Origin: Motiliproteus sp036961355
Lineage (GTDB): Bacteria > Pseudomonadota > Gammaproteobacteria > Pseudomonadales > Balneatricaceae
NCBI GenBank assembly: GCA_036961355.1
Contig: JBALVL010000019.1
Coordinates: forward strand, 1 to 64,000
Length of the DNA: 64,000 nt
Direction: 5' to 3'
Made by a program: the position numbers and the translations under genes. Below are positions 53,278 to 62,260 of this stretch, one piece after another; within the stretch, counting starts at the first letter, position 1; every line of letters begins with the position of its first letter. The notes under the pieces are model-generated. The model was not told the origin of the DNA. It ran no database searches and was given only the letters and a program-made list of their open reading frames with translations.

Positions 53278-54104
53278 GCTCATTTGGAACGCCCCCCGAC
53301 TGGCTCAAGCGCGATCAGGTATTCGAATTCCTGCAACCCGAAGCCTCGAGCCGACTCGACCTGAGTCACAATACTATCCTCTATCTGGAGGATCTCAACG
53401 TCAGCTTTGATGGCTTCAAGGCGATCAACAACCTCAATCTCTATATCGAACCGGGCGAGCTGCGCTGCATCATCGGCCCCAACGGCGCCGGTAAAACCAC
53501 GATGATGGATATCATCACCGGCAAGACCCAGCCCGATAGTGGCCAGGCTTGGTTTGGACAGAAGATCGACCTGCTCAAACTCAGCGAAGCCGAGATCGCC
53601 GAAGCAGGGATCGGCCGTAAATTTCAGAAACCAACCGTGTTTGAGCAACTTAGCGTGTTTGAAAATTTGGAGCTGTCGATGGCAGGCAACAAAGGTGTCT
53701 GGCCGACCTTCCGCGCCATCATCAACAGCGAACAACATGACCGCATCAACGAAACCCTGCAGATGATCGGCCTCAAGCCGCTATGGTCACGCCCGGCCGG
53801 AGTGCTGTCGCACGGTCAGAAGCAGTGGTTAGAGATCGGCATGCTGCTGATGCAGAACCCCAAACTGCTATTGGTCGACGAGCCCGTTGCCGGCATGACC
53901 CATCAGGAGATGGATCGCACCGGCGAGTTACTCTGCTCACTGGCAGGCGAGCGCTCGGTGGTGGTGGTCGAACACGATATGGACTTCGTCCGCTCGATCG
54001 CCAAAAAGGTCACCGTGTTGCATCAGGGGTCGGTATTGGCCGAGGGCAGCATGGATCAAGTACAGAACGATGCGAAAGTGATCGAAGTATACCTGGGCGA
54101 ATAA
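53274..54104 (+). CDS. urtD: Urea ABC transporter ATPase UrtD
   Basis: A 276-residue LivG-type ATPase: Walker A GPNGAGKTT near residue 67, signature SHGQKQWLEIG and Walker B LLLVDEPVAGMT. The start overlaps urtC by four bases. It begins with about 20 residues before the ABC core, as usual for UrtD. The DEPVAGMT box followed by an H-loop VVVEHDMDFV is intact, so the protein should be active. Confidence 0.95.
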   Translation: MSSFGTPPDWLKRDQVFEFLQPEASSRLDLSHNTILYLEDLNVSFDGFKAINNLNLYIEPGELRCIIGPNGAGKTTMMDIITGKTQPDSGQAWFGQKIDLLKLSEAEIAEAGIGRKFQKPTVFEQLSVFENLELSMAGNKGVWPTFRAIINSEQHDRINETLQMIGLKPLWSRPAGVLSHGQKQWLEIGMLLMQNPKLLLVDEPVAGMTHQEMDRTGELLCSLAGERSVVVVEHDMDFVRSIAKKVTVLHQGSVLAEGSMDQVQNDAKVIEVYLGE

Positions 54105-54159
54105 CGGTTAACTAACCGATAACACACCCATAACAAACCAATGAAAGGGCTACAGCGCG

Positions 54160-54855
54160 ATGCTCAAAGTCAAAGGACTCAATCAATATTACGGCCAGAG
54201 CCACACCTTATGGGACCTGAATCTTGATGTTCCCGAGGGTGCCTGCACCTGTCTGATGGGGCGCAACGGCGTCGGCAAAACCACTCTACTGCAATGTGTG
54301 ATGGGGTTGTTGCCGACAAAGTCGGGGCAACTCGATTTTGACGGTGTCGATCTGCGAACGATGTCGGCCGAAAAGCGCGCCGGGCTAGGCATCGGTTATG
54401 TACCGCAAGGGCGGCAGATCTTCTCGCTGATGACGGTCGAGGAGAACCTGCTGATCGGCCTGCCGGCCCGCAGCGACGGCATGAAACGTATCCCGGATTT
54501 TATCTACCAGTTGTTTCCGGTACTCAAAGAGATGCTGCATCGGCGCGGCGGCGATCTGTCGGGTGGCCAGCAGCAGCAGTTGGCGATCGGCCGGGCGCTG
54601 GTTACCGACCCAAAACTGTTGATCCTCGACGAACCGACCGAAGGGATTCAACCCAATGTGGTGGCCGAAATTGGCGATATCATCCGCAAGCTTAACCGCG
54701 AAATCGGCCTGACGGTTCTGCTGGTCGAACAGAAACTGCCGTTTGCCCGCAAGGTTGCCGATCACTTCTGCATTCTGGATCGTGGTAAGAGTGTCGCCAC
54801 CGGCGCGATGGATCAGCTCAACGACGAGTTGGTGCGTAAATACTTGACGGTTTAA
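54160..54855 (+). CDS. urtE: Urea ABC transporter ATPase UrtE
   Basis: A 231-residue LivF-type ATPase: Walker A GRNGVGKTT, signature LSGGQQQQLAIGRALV and Walker B LLILDEPTEGIQPNVV, with the H-loop VLLVEQ. It follows urtD by 55 bases. The family-typical RRGGDLSGGQQQQ and the short length agree with UrtE. It energises urea uptake with UrtD. Confidence 0.95.
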   Translation: MLKVKGLNQYYGQSHTLWDLNLDVPEGACTCLMGRNGVGKTTLLQCVMGLLPTKSGQLDFDGVDLRTMSAEKRAGLGIGYVPQGRQIFSLMTVEENLLIGLPARSDGMKRIPDFIYQLFPVLKEMLHRRGGDLSGGQQQQLAIGRALVTDPKLLILDEPTEGIQPNVVAEIGDIIRKLNREIGLTVLLVEQKLPFARKVADHFCILDRGKSVATGAMDQLNDELVRKYLTV

Positions 54856-54873
54856 GCCGCAACCCAGCGATTC

Positions 54874-54930
54874 AAAAGAGTGCACAAACCGCACCAATAC
54901 TGCGCCAACACCCTAAAAGCGCACTCTTTT
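54874..54930 (+). terminator. Long-loop inverted repeat after urtE (possible terminator)
   Basis: AAAAGAGTGC at 54874-54883 is mirrored by GCACTCTTTT at 54921-54930, with 37 bases between. The second arm ends in a T-run. It may be an inefficient terminator between the urt and ure operons or the boundary of a regulatory region. Confidence 0.5.
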
Positions 54931-55077
54931 AAACCAACCCTACGGTATTGGCCATAACCTCTCCGTCAGCGGTGGCAGAGCCGCCGCCGCAACATCAGAT
55001 GCGAACGGTGCCTTGGTCAGGGCTTTCCAACGTCAATAGAGAAATATTTACAGCTCGTATTCAAAAAACTGCCCGAC

Positions 55078-55093
55078 TGGTCCGGTTTTTGCT
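55078..55093 (+). promoter_or_regulatory. Sigma-54-like promoter of the ure operon
   Basis: TGGTCCGGTTTTTGCT has the -24 GG and -12 GC of sigma-54 promoters at the right spacing with two mismatches to TGGCACG-N4-TTGCW. It lies about 100 bases before the preferred ureD start codon. GCACC near 54890 and GGTGC near 55000 are possible NtrC half-sites. Confidence 0.5.
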
Positions 55094-55190
55094 CTGGCTA
55101 ATAACACGCGTTCGCCATGCCCCTCTTCACCAACCCGTAAACATGGCACACGCACCCTTTATCAGCATCGATCGGCATAAGAGATCAGCC

Positions 55191-56087
55191 ATGAGTCAGG
55201 CGTTGAGTAACCCTCTACTGGAGACTGCTAACTTCGGCCAACATCGCCAATGGCACGCCAGCATTGAGCTGCGGTTCGAGCCTAGAAACGGCCGCACCGC
55301 CCTGCCCGGGCTGAGTCACTGCGGTCCATTGCGGGTACAGCGACCGTTTTACCCGGAAGGACCGGTATGCCACGTCTACCTCCTGCACCCGCCCGGTGGC
55401 CTGGTCAGCGGCGATCGGTTGGCAATCTCAGCCCAGCTTGAAGCCGACAGCCAGGCGCTGATCACCACGCCATCGGCCGGTAAAATCTACAAGGGCGACA
55501 GCTGTGGTGTATCGCAGCAGCAACAGGTCAATCTAAAAGTTGGCGTTGATGCCTCGCTGGAATGGCTGCCGCAAGAGACCATCCTCTACGACGGCGCTCT
55601 GGGGCACAGCCAAACCCGTGTTGATCTGACCGAGGGCAGCCGCTTTATCGGCTGGGAGATCATCTGCCTTGGACGCCCGGCTAACGCCATCACGTTCGAC
55701 AACGGCTGCTTTCTTCAGGATATGGCGATCTATCGTGATGACCTACCGCTACTGCTGGAGAAACAACATCTGCAGGCGGGTAGCCCGCTGGCCAAGCAAC
55801 GCTGGGGGCTGCAGGACTGCCCGGTGGTAGGCAATCTGTACGCCACCGGTTTTGGCGATAGCGCCAGCGAGCCTACCGAACTGATCGACCAGCTGCGCCA
55901 GCAATGGAAGGACATGGCAACCGCCGACGAACTGTTGGCGATCAGCTGGCGATTGGGTGTGCTGTGCATCCGTTATCTCGGCCATGACACCGAACAGGCA
56001 CGCAACGCCTTCACCGCGCTGTGGCAGATACTGCGCCCTGCATTGCTGGACCGTGAGGCGGTGATTCCGAGGATCTGGTTGACCTGA
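55191..56087 (+). CDS. ureD: Urease accessory protein UreD
   Basis: A 298-residue UreD, the protein that docks the UreFG complex onto apo-urease. The motifs GPLRVQRPFYPEG, YLLHPPGGLVSGD, ITTPSAGKIYK and LEWLPQETILYDGA are the conserved UreD blocks. The ATG at 55191 gives the family length; a longer frame beginning at 54948 carries 81 unrelated residues and would swallow the promoter region. It opens the urease gene cluster. Confidence 0.93.
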   Translation: MSQALSNPLLETANFGQHRQWHASIELRFEPRNGRTALPGLSHCGPLRVQRPFYPEGPVCHVYLLHPPGGLVSGDRLAISAQLEADSQALITTPSAGKIYKGDSCGVSQQQQVNLKVGVDASLEWLPQETILYDGALGHSQTRVDLTEGSRFIGWEIICLGRPANAITFDNGCFLQDMAIYRDDLPLLLEKQHLQAGSPLAKQRWGLQDCPVVGNLYATGFGDSASEPTELIDQLRQQWKDMATADELLAISWRLGVLCIRYLGHDTEQARNAFTALWQILRPALLDREAVIPRIWLT

Positions 56088-56238
56088 TTCGGGGATCTGT
56101 TACTGCCATCAAAGACAGCGCTCGAAGGCCGCAATCGATTACAACGATCAATCACAGTGATCAAAGACAACACACCCTTATTTAATAATCGTCCAGACAG
56201 AATTTAAGACTCAGACAGACATAAATAGGATTTTATCG

Positions 56239-56541
56239 ATGGAACTGACGCCCCGAGAGAAAGACAAACTGATGCTGTTCACTGCCGGTTTGGTCGCCGA
56301 ACGACGGCTGGCCAAAGGTCTCAAGCTCAACTACCCCGAAGCGATTGCGCTGATCTCTTGCGAGATTATGGAGGGTGCCCGCGAAGGCAAAACTGTGGCC
56401 GAGATGATGGCCTACGGCCGCACTATTTTGAGCCGTGACCAGGTGATGGACGGCATCGCCGAGTTGGTCGACGAGGTGCAGGTCGAAGCCACCTTCCCCG
56501 ATGGGACCAAGCTTGTCACCGTCCATCAGCCAATCCAATAA
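56239..56541 (+). CDS. ureA: Urease gamma subunit UreA
   Basis: A 100-residue structural subunit: MELTPREKDKLMLFTAGLVA, ALISCEIMEGAREGKTVAEM and VMDGIAELVDEVQVEATFPDG are family-invariant. The length equals the usual 100 residues. It forms the urease trimer core with UreB and UreC. Confidence 0.97.
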   Translation: MELTPREKDKLMLFTAGLVAERRLAKGLKLNYPEAIALISCEIMEGAREGKTVAEMMAYGRTILSRDQVMDGIAELVDEVQVEATFPDGTKLVTVHQPIQ

Positions 56542-56581
56542 AAGATCGTGCATAGCTATCTAATCACGCCAGTGTGTCGTT

Positions 56582-56640
56582 GGAAGTGCCTTCAAAATGC
56601 TCATTTACTATTCGTAAACTGCGCGTTTTCAGCCACTTCC
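56582..56640. repeat. Large imperfect palindrome between ureA and ureB
   Basis: GGAAGTG at 56582-56588 pairs with CACTTCC at 56634-56640; internal arms (TTTAC / GTAAA around TATTC, and CAAAATGC / GCGTTTT) extend the fold. The whole 59 bases form a stem with bulges. This shape, in a gap inside an otherwise compact operon, suggests a dispersed palindromic element rather than a terminator. Confidence 0.65.
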
Positions 56641-56700
56641 GCCTAACCCTGACGCGCTGATATTAGCTATGAAGCGACCTTTGACCAAAGGTAAATAGAT

Positions 56701-57027
56701 ATGATCCCAGGCGAACTACAGATCCAGCCCGGCGACATCGAGATCAACAGCGGTCTCGATACGTTGACCATCAAGGTGGCCAACCACGGCGACCGGCCGA
56801 TTCAGGTCGGCTCGCACTACCACTTTTTTGAAACCAACCCGGCGTTACAGTTTGACCGCGATCTAAGCCGCGGTTTTCGGCTCAATATCGCCGCCGGCAC
56901 TGCGGTGCGCTTTGAACCGGGCCAACACCGTACCGTGGAACTGGTGGCGATCGGCGGAACCCGGACCATCTACGGCTTTCGCGGCGATGTGATGGGACCG
57001 TTAGACACAGCTAAGGGAGAACACTAA
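56701..57027 (+). CDS. ureB: Urease beta subunit UreB
   Basis: A 108-residue structural subunit: GDIEINSGLDTLTIKVANHGDRPIQVGSHYHFFE and RLNIAAGTAVRFEPG are invariant. Its stop overlaps the UreC start (TAATG). Full family length. Confidence 0.97.
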   Translation: MIPGELQIQPGDIEINSGLDTLTIKVANHGDRPIQVGSHYHFFETNPALQFDRDLSRGFRLNIAAGTAVRFEPGQHRTVELVAIGGTRTIYGFRGDVMGPLDTAKGEH

Positions 57028-58733
57028 TGGCCAAGATTTCACGTCAGGCCTACGCCGACATGTTCGGCCCCACCACCAGTGACCGGGTTCGCCTGGGCGA
57101 CACCGACCTGTGGATTGAGGTCGAACAGGATCACTGCGTCTACGGTGACGAGGTTAAATTCGGCGGTGGTAAGGTGATCCGTGATGGCATGGGCCAGAGC
57201 CAGGTCAGTTGTAACGATGCCGTGGACTGCGTCATCACCAACGCGCTGATCCTCGATTACTGGGGCATCGTTAAAGCCGACGTCGGTATCAAGGGCGGGC
57301 GTATCGCCGCCATCGGTAAAGCCGGCAACCCAGACACCCAACAGGGCGTAACCATCGTCGTCGGCCCCGGTACCGAAGTGATCGCCGGTGAAGGCCAGAT
57401 CCTCACCGCCGGTGCGGTCGATTCACACATCCACTACATCTGCCCGCAACAGGTCGACGAAGCGCTGATATCGGGTGTCACCACCATGACCGGTGGCGGC
57501 ACAGGTCCTGCCACCGGTACCAATGCCACCACCTGCACGCCGGGACCCTGGAACATCGGCAAGATGTTGCAAGCCACCGACCACTTGCCGATGAACTTTG
57601 GTTTCCTAGGCAAAGGTAACGCCAGCTTGCCACAGGCGCTGGAAGAGCAGTTACAAGCCGGTGCTATGGGATTGAAACTGCACGAAGACTGGGGCACCAC
57701 GCCAGCGTCGATCGATGCCTGCTTGAGTGTGGCCGAACGCTACGATGTGCAAGTGGCGATCCATACAGACACGCTTAACGAATCGGGTTTTGTCGAAGAC
57801 ACCCTCGGCGCCTTCAAAGGACGCACCATTCATACCTACCACACCGAAGGTGCCGGTGGCGGCCATGCGCCCGATATCATCAAGGCCTGCGGTCTGCCCA
57901 ATGTATTGCCGTCGTCGACCAACCCGACCCGACCCTACACCGTCAATACCGTCGACGAGCACCTCGATATGTTGATGGTGTGCCACCACCTCGATCCCAA
58001 CATCCCCGAGGATGTCGCCTTTGCCGATTCACGGATCCGCAAAGAGACTATCGCCGCCGAAGATATCCTCCACGATCTGGGCGCGTTCTCGATGATCGCT
58101 TCCGACTCTCAAGCGATGGGCCGGGTCGGCGAAGTATTGATTCGCACCTGGCAGACCGCCCACAAGATGAAGCAGCAGCGCGGCCTACTCGACGAGGATA
58201 AAGCGCTCGGCTGCGATAATTTTCGCGCCAAACGTTATATCGCCAAGATCAGCATCAACCCGGCCATCGCCCACGGCATCGCCGATCAGGTCGGATCGAT
58301 AGAAGTTGGCAAACTGGCCGATCTGGTGCTGTGGAAACCGGCTTTTTTCGCCACCAAACCGTCGCTGATCATCAAGGGCGGTTTTATCGCCGCCGCGCCG
58401 ATGGGCGATCCCAACGCCTCAATTCCGACGCCACAGCCGGTGCACTACCGGCCGATGTTCGGCGCCTCACCACTGGCCGCCGCCGCCACAAGCCTGACGT
58501 TTGTGTCACAAGCCGCGCTGGATCAGGGGTTGGAGCAGCAACTCGGGCTCAAACGCACGCTAGCTCCCTGCAGCCAGACCCGCAGCATCGGCAAAGCGGA
58601 CATGAAGCTCAACGACTATATGCCTGAAATGGAAGTTGATCCAGAGACCTACGAGGTCCACGCCGACGGCCAGCTGTTGACCTGCGAACCCGCCGAGGTG
58701 CTGCCCCTAGCCCAGCGTTATTTTTTGTTCTAG
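57027..58733 (+). CDS. ureC: Urease alpha subunit UreC (catalytic)
   Basis: A 568-residue nickel metallohydrolase that splits urea to ammonia and carbamate. Nickel ligands are at family positions: H134 and H136 in HIHY, the carbamylated K217 in GLKLHEDWG, then H219. The flap (MVCHHLDP) Cys and His are at about 319-320; the Asp in ASDSQAMGR near 360 is present. No key residue is missing. It is followed by a REP-like pair before ureE. Confidence 0.98.
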   Translation: MAKISRQAYADMFGPTTSDRVRLGDTDLWIEVEQDHCVYGDEVKFGGGKVIRDGMGQSQVSCNDAVDCVITNALILDYWGIVKADVGIKGGRIAAIGKAGNPDTQQGVTIVVGPGTEVIAGEGQILTAGAVDSHIHYICPQQVDEALISGVTTMTGGGTGPATGTNATTCTPGPWNIGKMLQATDHLPMNFGFLGKGNASLPQALEEQLQAGAMGLKLHEDWGTTPASIDACLSVAERYDVQVAIHTDTLNESGFVEDTLGAFKGRTIHTYHTEGAGGGHAPDIIKACGLPNVLPSSTNPTRPYTVNTVDEHLDMLMVCHHLDPNIPEDVAFADSRIRKETIAAEDILHDLGAFSMIASDSQAMGRVGEVLIRTWQTAHKMKQQRGLLDEDKALGCDNFRAKRYIAKISINPAIAHGIADQVGSIEVGKLADLVLWKPAFFATKPSLIIKGGFIAAAPMGDPNASIPTPQPVHYRPMFGASPLAAAATSLTFVSQAALDQGLEQQLGLKRTLAPCSQTRSIGKADMKLNDYMPEMEVDPETYEVHADGQLLTCEPAEVLPLAQRYFLF

Positions 58734-58784
58734 CGGTGGCCGGTTTGTACAAAGAGCGCGTAGCGCTATGTGCAGTTTTAAAAA

Positions 58785-58855
58785 AAATGCCCGCTGGCAG
58801 GCTCCTACAGTAAACAGCCGTAGCCGTAGGAGCCCGGCTTCCGGGCGATATTTTG
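58785..58855. repeat. REP-like inverted pair between ureC and ureE
   Basis: Two units face each other: one on the minus strand (CTGTAGGAGCCTGCCAGCGG, from about 58810 back to 58790) and one on the plus strand (GTAGGAGCCCGGCTTCCGGG, about 58826-58845, then CGAT). Each has the GTAGGAGC head and a GC-rich palindromic stem like Pseudomonas REP sequences. Confidence 0.75.
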
Positions 58856-58888
58856 ACCGAATATACGCCAAGTTCATAAGGAACAACC

Positions 58889-59473
58889 ATGCTCAAAGTT
58901 TACCGACGCTACACCGGCCAAAAACCGGCCGAGGTGATTGATCACCTCAGCCTGCCGTTCGATCTGCGCAAACGTGGCCGCTTCAAGGCGGTGACCGAAT
59001 CCGGCCGTGATATCGGCCTGTTTATCGAACGTGGCCAGGTTCTGGCCGACGGCGAGCTGTTGTGGACCGAATGTGGCCAGCTGGTTCAGGTGATCGCCGA
59101 GCCGGAAACGGTCGTCACCGCCAGCAGCGACGACTGGCTACAGTTTGCCAAGGTCTGCTATCACCTGGGAAATCGCCATGTGCCGCTGCAGGTCGGCGAG
59201 CGTTGGTTACGGTTCCAGCCCGACCATGTGTTGCAAGACCTGGCCGAACTGTACGGCCTGAACACCATCATCGAACAGGCCCCCTTCGCCCCTGAAAACG
59301 GCGCTTACGGTGCCCACAGCGGTCATTCACACGGCGAGCATGAGCACAGTCATGACCATGGTAACGACCATAGTCACACTCATAAACAAAACCCTAGCCA
59401 GGAACATAATCTCAACGACGGCACCGGTTCGCACTCGCATAACACACATTCCGACCATTCCCACAGCCACTGA
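58889..59473 (+). CDS. ureE: Urease accessory protein UreE, nickel chaperone
   Basis: A 194-residue UreE. The N-terminal domain has LPFDLRKRGRFKAVTESGRDIGL; the metal-binding domain has CYHLGNRHVPLQVGERWLRFQPDHVLQDL with the conserved His near residue 95. The C-terminal 55 residues hold about 17 His in short HSH/HDH clusters that would bind several nickel ions, as in Klebsiella UreE. It starts 155 bases after ureC, across the REP-like pair, and is 9 bases before ureF. Confidence 0.93.
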   Translation: MLKVYRRYTGQKPAEVIDHLSLPFDLRKRGRFKAVTESGRDIGLFIERGQVLADGELLWTECGQLVQVIAEPETVVTASSDDWLQFAKVCYHLGNRHVPLQVGERWLRFQPDHVLQDLAELYGLNTIIEQAPFAPENGAYGAHSGHSHGEHEHSHDHGNDHSHTHKQNPSQEHNLNDGTGSHSHNTHSDHSHSH

Positions 59474-59482
59474 GTTGATCCG

Positions 59483-60151
59483 ATGCAATCACCGGCACTG
59501 TTACACCTGATGCACCTGGTTAGTCCGTCGCTGCCGATCGGCGGCTTCGCCTATTCACAAGGGCTGGAGTACGCCATCGATAGTGGCTGGATCAAAACCG
59601 ACGATGAGCTGTACGACTGGTTGCACGGGGTACTGAGCGAAGGACTGGCACGGGTCGAGTTACCGCTGTTGCAGCGTTTTAACGACGCCTACCTGCAGGA
59701 CGATGCGGCTCAGGTGGTCCACTGGAATCACTGGTTACGCGCCAACCGAGAAACCAAAGAGCTGCTGTTCGAAGATGAACAGGTCGGGATGGCGCTGCGA
59801 CGGTTGCTGGTTTCGCTGGCGGTGGTCGATAAAGATGATCGACTACCGCCGTCACCGTCGCTGGTCAGCCAGTTTGCCCGCGCCGGGCTGCATTTTGGGG
59901 TGCCGGTGGCCGAACTGATGTACGGATTTGGTTGGAGCTGGCTGGAGAATCAGATCACGGTGGCCTGTAAAACCGTGCCGCTGGGACAAACTGCAGCGCA
60001 AAAGCTGATCATCCGACTGTTGCCGGCAATCGAAGCGGCAGTCGAAACCGCCCAATCGCTCGACGATGACCAGCTCGGGGCGACCCTGCCGGGGCTGGCA
60101 CTCTCCAGCGCGCTACACGAAACCCAATATTCACGCTTATTCAGGAGTTGA
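59483..60151 (+). CDS. ureF: Urease accessory protein UreF
   Basis: A 222-residue all-helical GTPase-partner. The motifs LMHLVSPSLPIGGFAYSQGLEYAIDSGWI, LPLLQRFNDAYL and WENQITVACKTVPLGQTAAQKL (here WLENQ) are the family blocks. The Ser-Pro-Gly segment PSLPIGGFAYSQG is diagnostic. It gates GTP hydrolysis by UreG during nickel insertion. Confidence 0.94.
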   Translation: MQSPALLHLMHLVSPSLPIGGFAYSQGLEYAIDSGWIKTDDELYDWLHGVLSEGLARVELPLLQRFNDAYLQDDAAQVVHWNHWLRANRETKELLFEDEQVGMALRRLLVSLAVVDKDDRLPPSPSLVSQFARAGLHFGVPVAELMYGFGWSWLENQITVACKTVPLGQTAAQKLIIRLLPAIEAAVETAQSLDDDQLGATLPGLALSSALHETQYSRLFRS

Positions 60152-60268
60152 GAGTTTAGGTGCTGAGGGTTCAGAGGTTGAGAGACAAGAAGTTGAAAGA
60201 CCCGAAACTAGCAGCTAACCCACAAACAACGATTTAACCGATAACAATTGATAACAGGAAAGCAAATT

Positions 60269-60907
60269 ATGAGTTCACAATGTTTACGCGTCGGAGTCGG
60301 CGGCCCGGTCGGCTCAGGAAAAACAGCACTGCTTAAAGAGCTCTGCTCGGTATTGCGTTCACAGTACGACCTAGCGGTGGTGACCAACGATATTTACACC
60401 AAAGAGGACGAACAGTTCCTGCTGCGACATCAAGCGCTGGAAGCCGATCGCATCATCGGCGTCGAGACCGGCGGTTGCCCGCATACCGCCATTCGCGAAG
60501 ACGCCTCGATGAACCTGGCCGCGATCGACCAGTTGCAGGAGCGCCATCCGGGGCTGGAATTGGTACTGATCGAGAGCGGCGGTGACAACCTCAGCGCCAC
60601 CTTCAGCCCCGAGCTGTCGGATCTGACACTCTATGTCATCGACGTTTCAGCCGGCGACAAGATCCCGCGAAAAGGCGGTCCAGGGATCACCAAGTCCGAC
60701 CTGCTGATCATCAACAAAACCGACCTGGCACCTTTGGTCGGCGCCGATCTCGGCGTGATGGATCGTGACGCCAAAAAGATGCGCGGTGAGCGCCCCTTTG
60801 TTTTCAGCAACCTCAAGAGCGGACAAGGGTTACAGCAGATCGTCGAGTTTATCGTCGAAGCCGGCATGCTGGCTAAACGGCCACTAACCATCGGCGCTGA
60901 GGGTTAA
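60269..60907 (+). CDS. ureG: Urease accessory GTPase UreG
   Basis: A 212-residue SIMIBI GTPase: P-loop GPVGSGKT at about 12-19, the Cys-Pro-His nickel motif in GVETGGCPHTAIRED, ESGGDNLSATFSPEL and guanine-recognition NKTDLAP. Start ATG 60269 has AGGAAAG upstream; the TTG at 60248 is an artefact. It delivers nickel and GTP energy to the urease active site. Confidence 0.96.
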   Translation: MSSQCLRVGVGGPVGSGKTALLKELCSVLRSQYDLAVVTNDIYTKEDEQFLLRHQALEADRIIGVETGGCPHTAIREDASMNLAAIDQLQERHPGLELVLIESGGDNLSATFSPELSDLTLYVIDVSAGDKIPRKGGPGITKSDLLIINKTDLAPLVGADLGVMDRDAKKMRGERPFVFSNLKSGQGLQQIVEFIVEAGMLAKRPLTIGAEG

Positions 60908-60919
60908 TCCCCCAGCGAT

Positions 60920-60958
60920 CCCTTAGCTAATGCCTTAGACAGTCCCTTAGCTAACCCT
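60920..60958. repeat. Degenerate direct repeat CCCTTAGCTAA
   Basis: Two exact copies at 60920-60930 and 60944-60954 with a diverged one between, in the gap before the nickel permease. Confidence 0.55.
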
Positions 60959-60997
60959 TTAAGTCATCCCAACTCGCACAACAACGGAGCCGTGCCG

Positions 60998-61741
60998 ATG
61001 GAATTTTCAGCCGCCCAAGCAACCCTGGCCCTGGCTTTTGGTATGGGGTTACTGCATGCACTGGATGCCGACCATATCATGGCGGTCTCCGGGTTGGCTT
61101 CGGGGCGAACGGACCTCAATAACTGTTGGCGTTTCTGCCGCCGCTGGGCGCTCGGCCATGGTGCGGCGCTGGGGCTGATCGCCATTGCCGTTTACGGTTT
61201 CAGTGTCGCCATTCCAACGTCGTTGAGCCTCTACGCCGAGTCGCTGGTGGGTTTGGTGTTGGTATTGCTCGGTTTCTGGACCCTGCTGACGCTGCTGCGT
61301 GGCAAATATCGTTTCGGCTTTCATCGCCACCCACCCGGCATCCATCACGGCCACTGGTACCGGTTATCCGCGCCGTCGCAACAGTCTCAACCAGCACAAC
61401 ATTGTCAGTATCAACAACAAACTCCGGCTGGGGTCGGCCAAACGACACCCGCGCATAACCACTCCGCTGTGCTGGTCGGCCTACTACACGGTACCGCCGG
61501 TAGCGCGCCGCTGTTGGTATTAATTCCGTTGAGCCGGTTTGAATCGGTCGGTTTCGCTCTGGGTTATGTGTTGTTGTTCAGCTTTGGCGTGGTGCTGGCG
61601 ATGCTGCTGTTCGGTGGTCTGATGGGGAAGTTTTATCAATCGCTAGCCCGCTTTGGTGATCGCGCAGTGATGGGGCTACGCTCGCTGATTGCGATTAGCG
61701 CTATCGGATTCGGAGGACACCTGTTGGTAGGTTATCTTTGA
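60998..61741 (+). CDS. Nickel permease, NiCoT/UreH-like
   Basis: A 247-residue inner-membrane protein with six or more helices. GLLHALDADHIMAVSG at about 17-32 contains the HX4DH nickel signature of NiCoT/UreH permeases; a second LLHGTAGSAPLLVLIP is in the later half. Between them is a 60-residue His/Gln-rich cytosolic or periplasmic loop (HPPGIHHGHW; HCQYQQQ), plausible for metal capture. ATG 60998 has GGAG upstream. Position after ureG supports a role in supplying nickel to urease. Confidence 0.88.
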   Translation: MEFSAAQATLALAFGMGLLHALDADHIMAVSGLASGRTDLNNCWRFCRRWALGHGAALGLIAIAVYGFSVAIPTSLSLYAESLVGLVLVLLGFWTLLTLLRGKYRFGFHRHPPGIHHGHWYRLSAPSQQSQPAQHCQYQQQTPAGVGQTTPAHNHSAVLVGLLHGTAGSAPLLVLIPLSRFESVGFALGYVLLFSFGVVLAMLLFGGLMGKFYQSLARFGDRAVMGLRSLIAISAIGFGGHLLVGYL

Positions 61742-61912
61742 AACTCGCCGAAATTAGCGCGGTCTAAATCAACCTCTATATCTACGAGCAACGCAGACCG
61801 GTGAAGCGCTGACGCAATAACGTCAGATGCGCCTTCTGAGGTGCACTGAATCAACGTATACTGCGCCGATGACGACACCACCTGTTTAGTACTTAATCGG
61901 ACCTTTATATCG

Positions 61913-62248
61913 ATGAATATCAACGACCCGTTCGGACGACTAGAAGGCCAGCGCCAACGCGATTATGAATCTCTCAAACAAACGCTTCGTAATATCGGCA
62001 TCTCCAATCGCGCCGATGCGCTTGACCTCAAGAAGAAGCTCCATAAACGTGCCATGGTTGGATTGATGATCGTTACGCCGGTGGCGGTTTTGTTGGCAAT
62101 TCTGTTTCCCGATTTTCTGCTGGTGAGTTTGTCACTCGGTGCCTTGATCGGCGCGTGGCTGGTCAATACTTCCCGCCGGGGACAACAGTTTGTGCAACGT
62201 TTCATCGACGAAGAGCTTAGCGGCAACGGCAGCTCGGAACCTTTTTGA
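61913..62248 (+). CDS. Small membrane protein, unknown function
   Basis: A 111-residue protein with two adjacent membrane helices (MVGLMIVTPVAVLLAILFP and LLVSLSLGALIGAWLVN, about 48-90) flanked by a charged N-terminal region with helical heptads (DYESLKQTLRNIGISNRADALDLKKKLHK) and a basic C-terminus. No domain recognised. The frame is intact, and the start at 61913 is the only good one. Confidence 0.6.
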   Translation: MNINDPFGRLEGQRQRDYESLKQTLRNIGISNRADALDLKKKLHKRAMVGLMIVTPVAVLLAILFPDFLLVSLSLGALIGAWLVNTSRRGQQFVQRFIDEELSGNGSSEPF

Positions 62249-62260
62249 TCCCCTCTTCAA

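Noticed and set aside
54948..55190. Upstream extension of the ureD frame
   Set aside because: The 81 extra residues do not match UreD and overlap the likely promoter.
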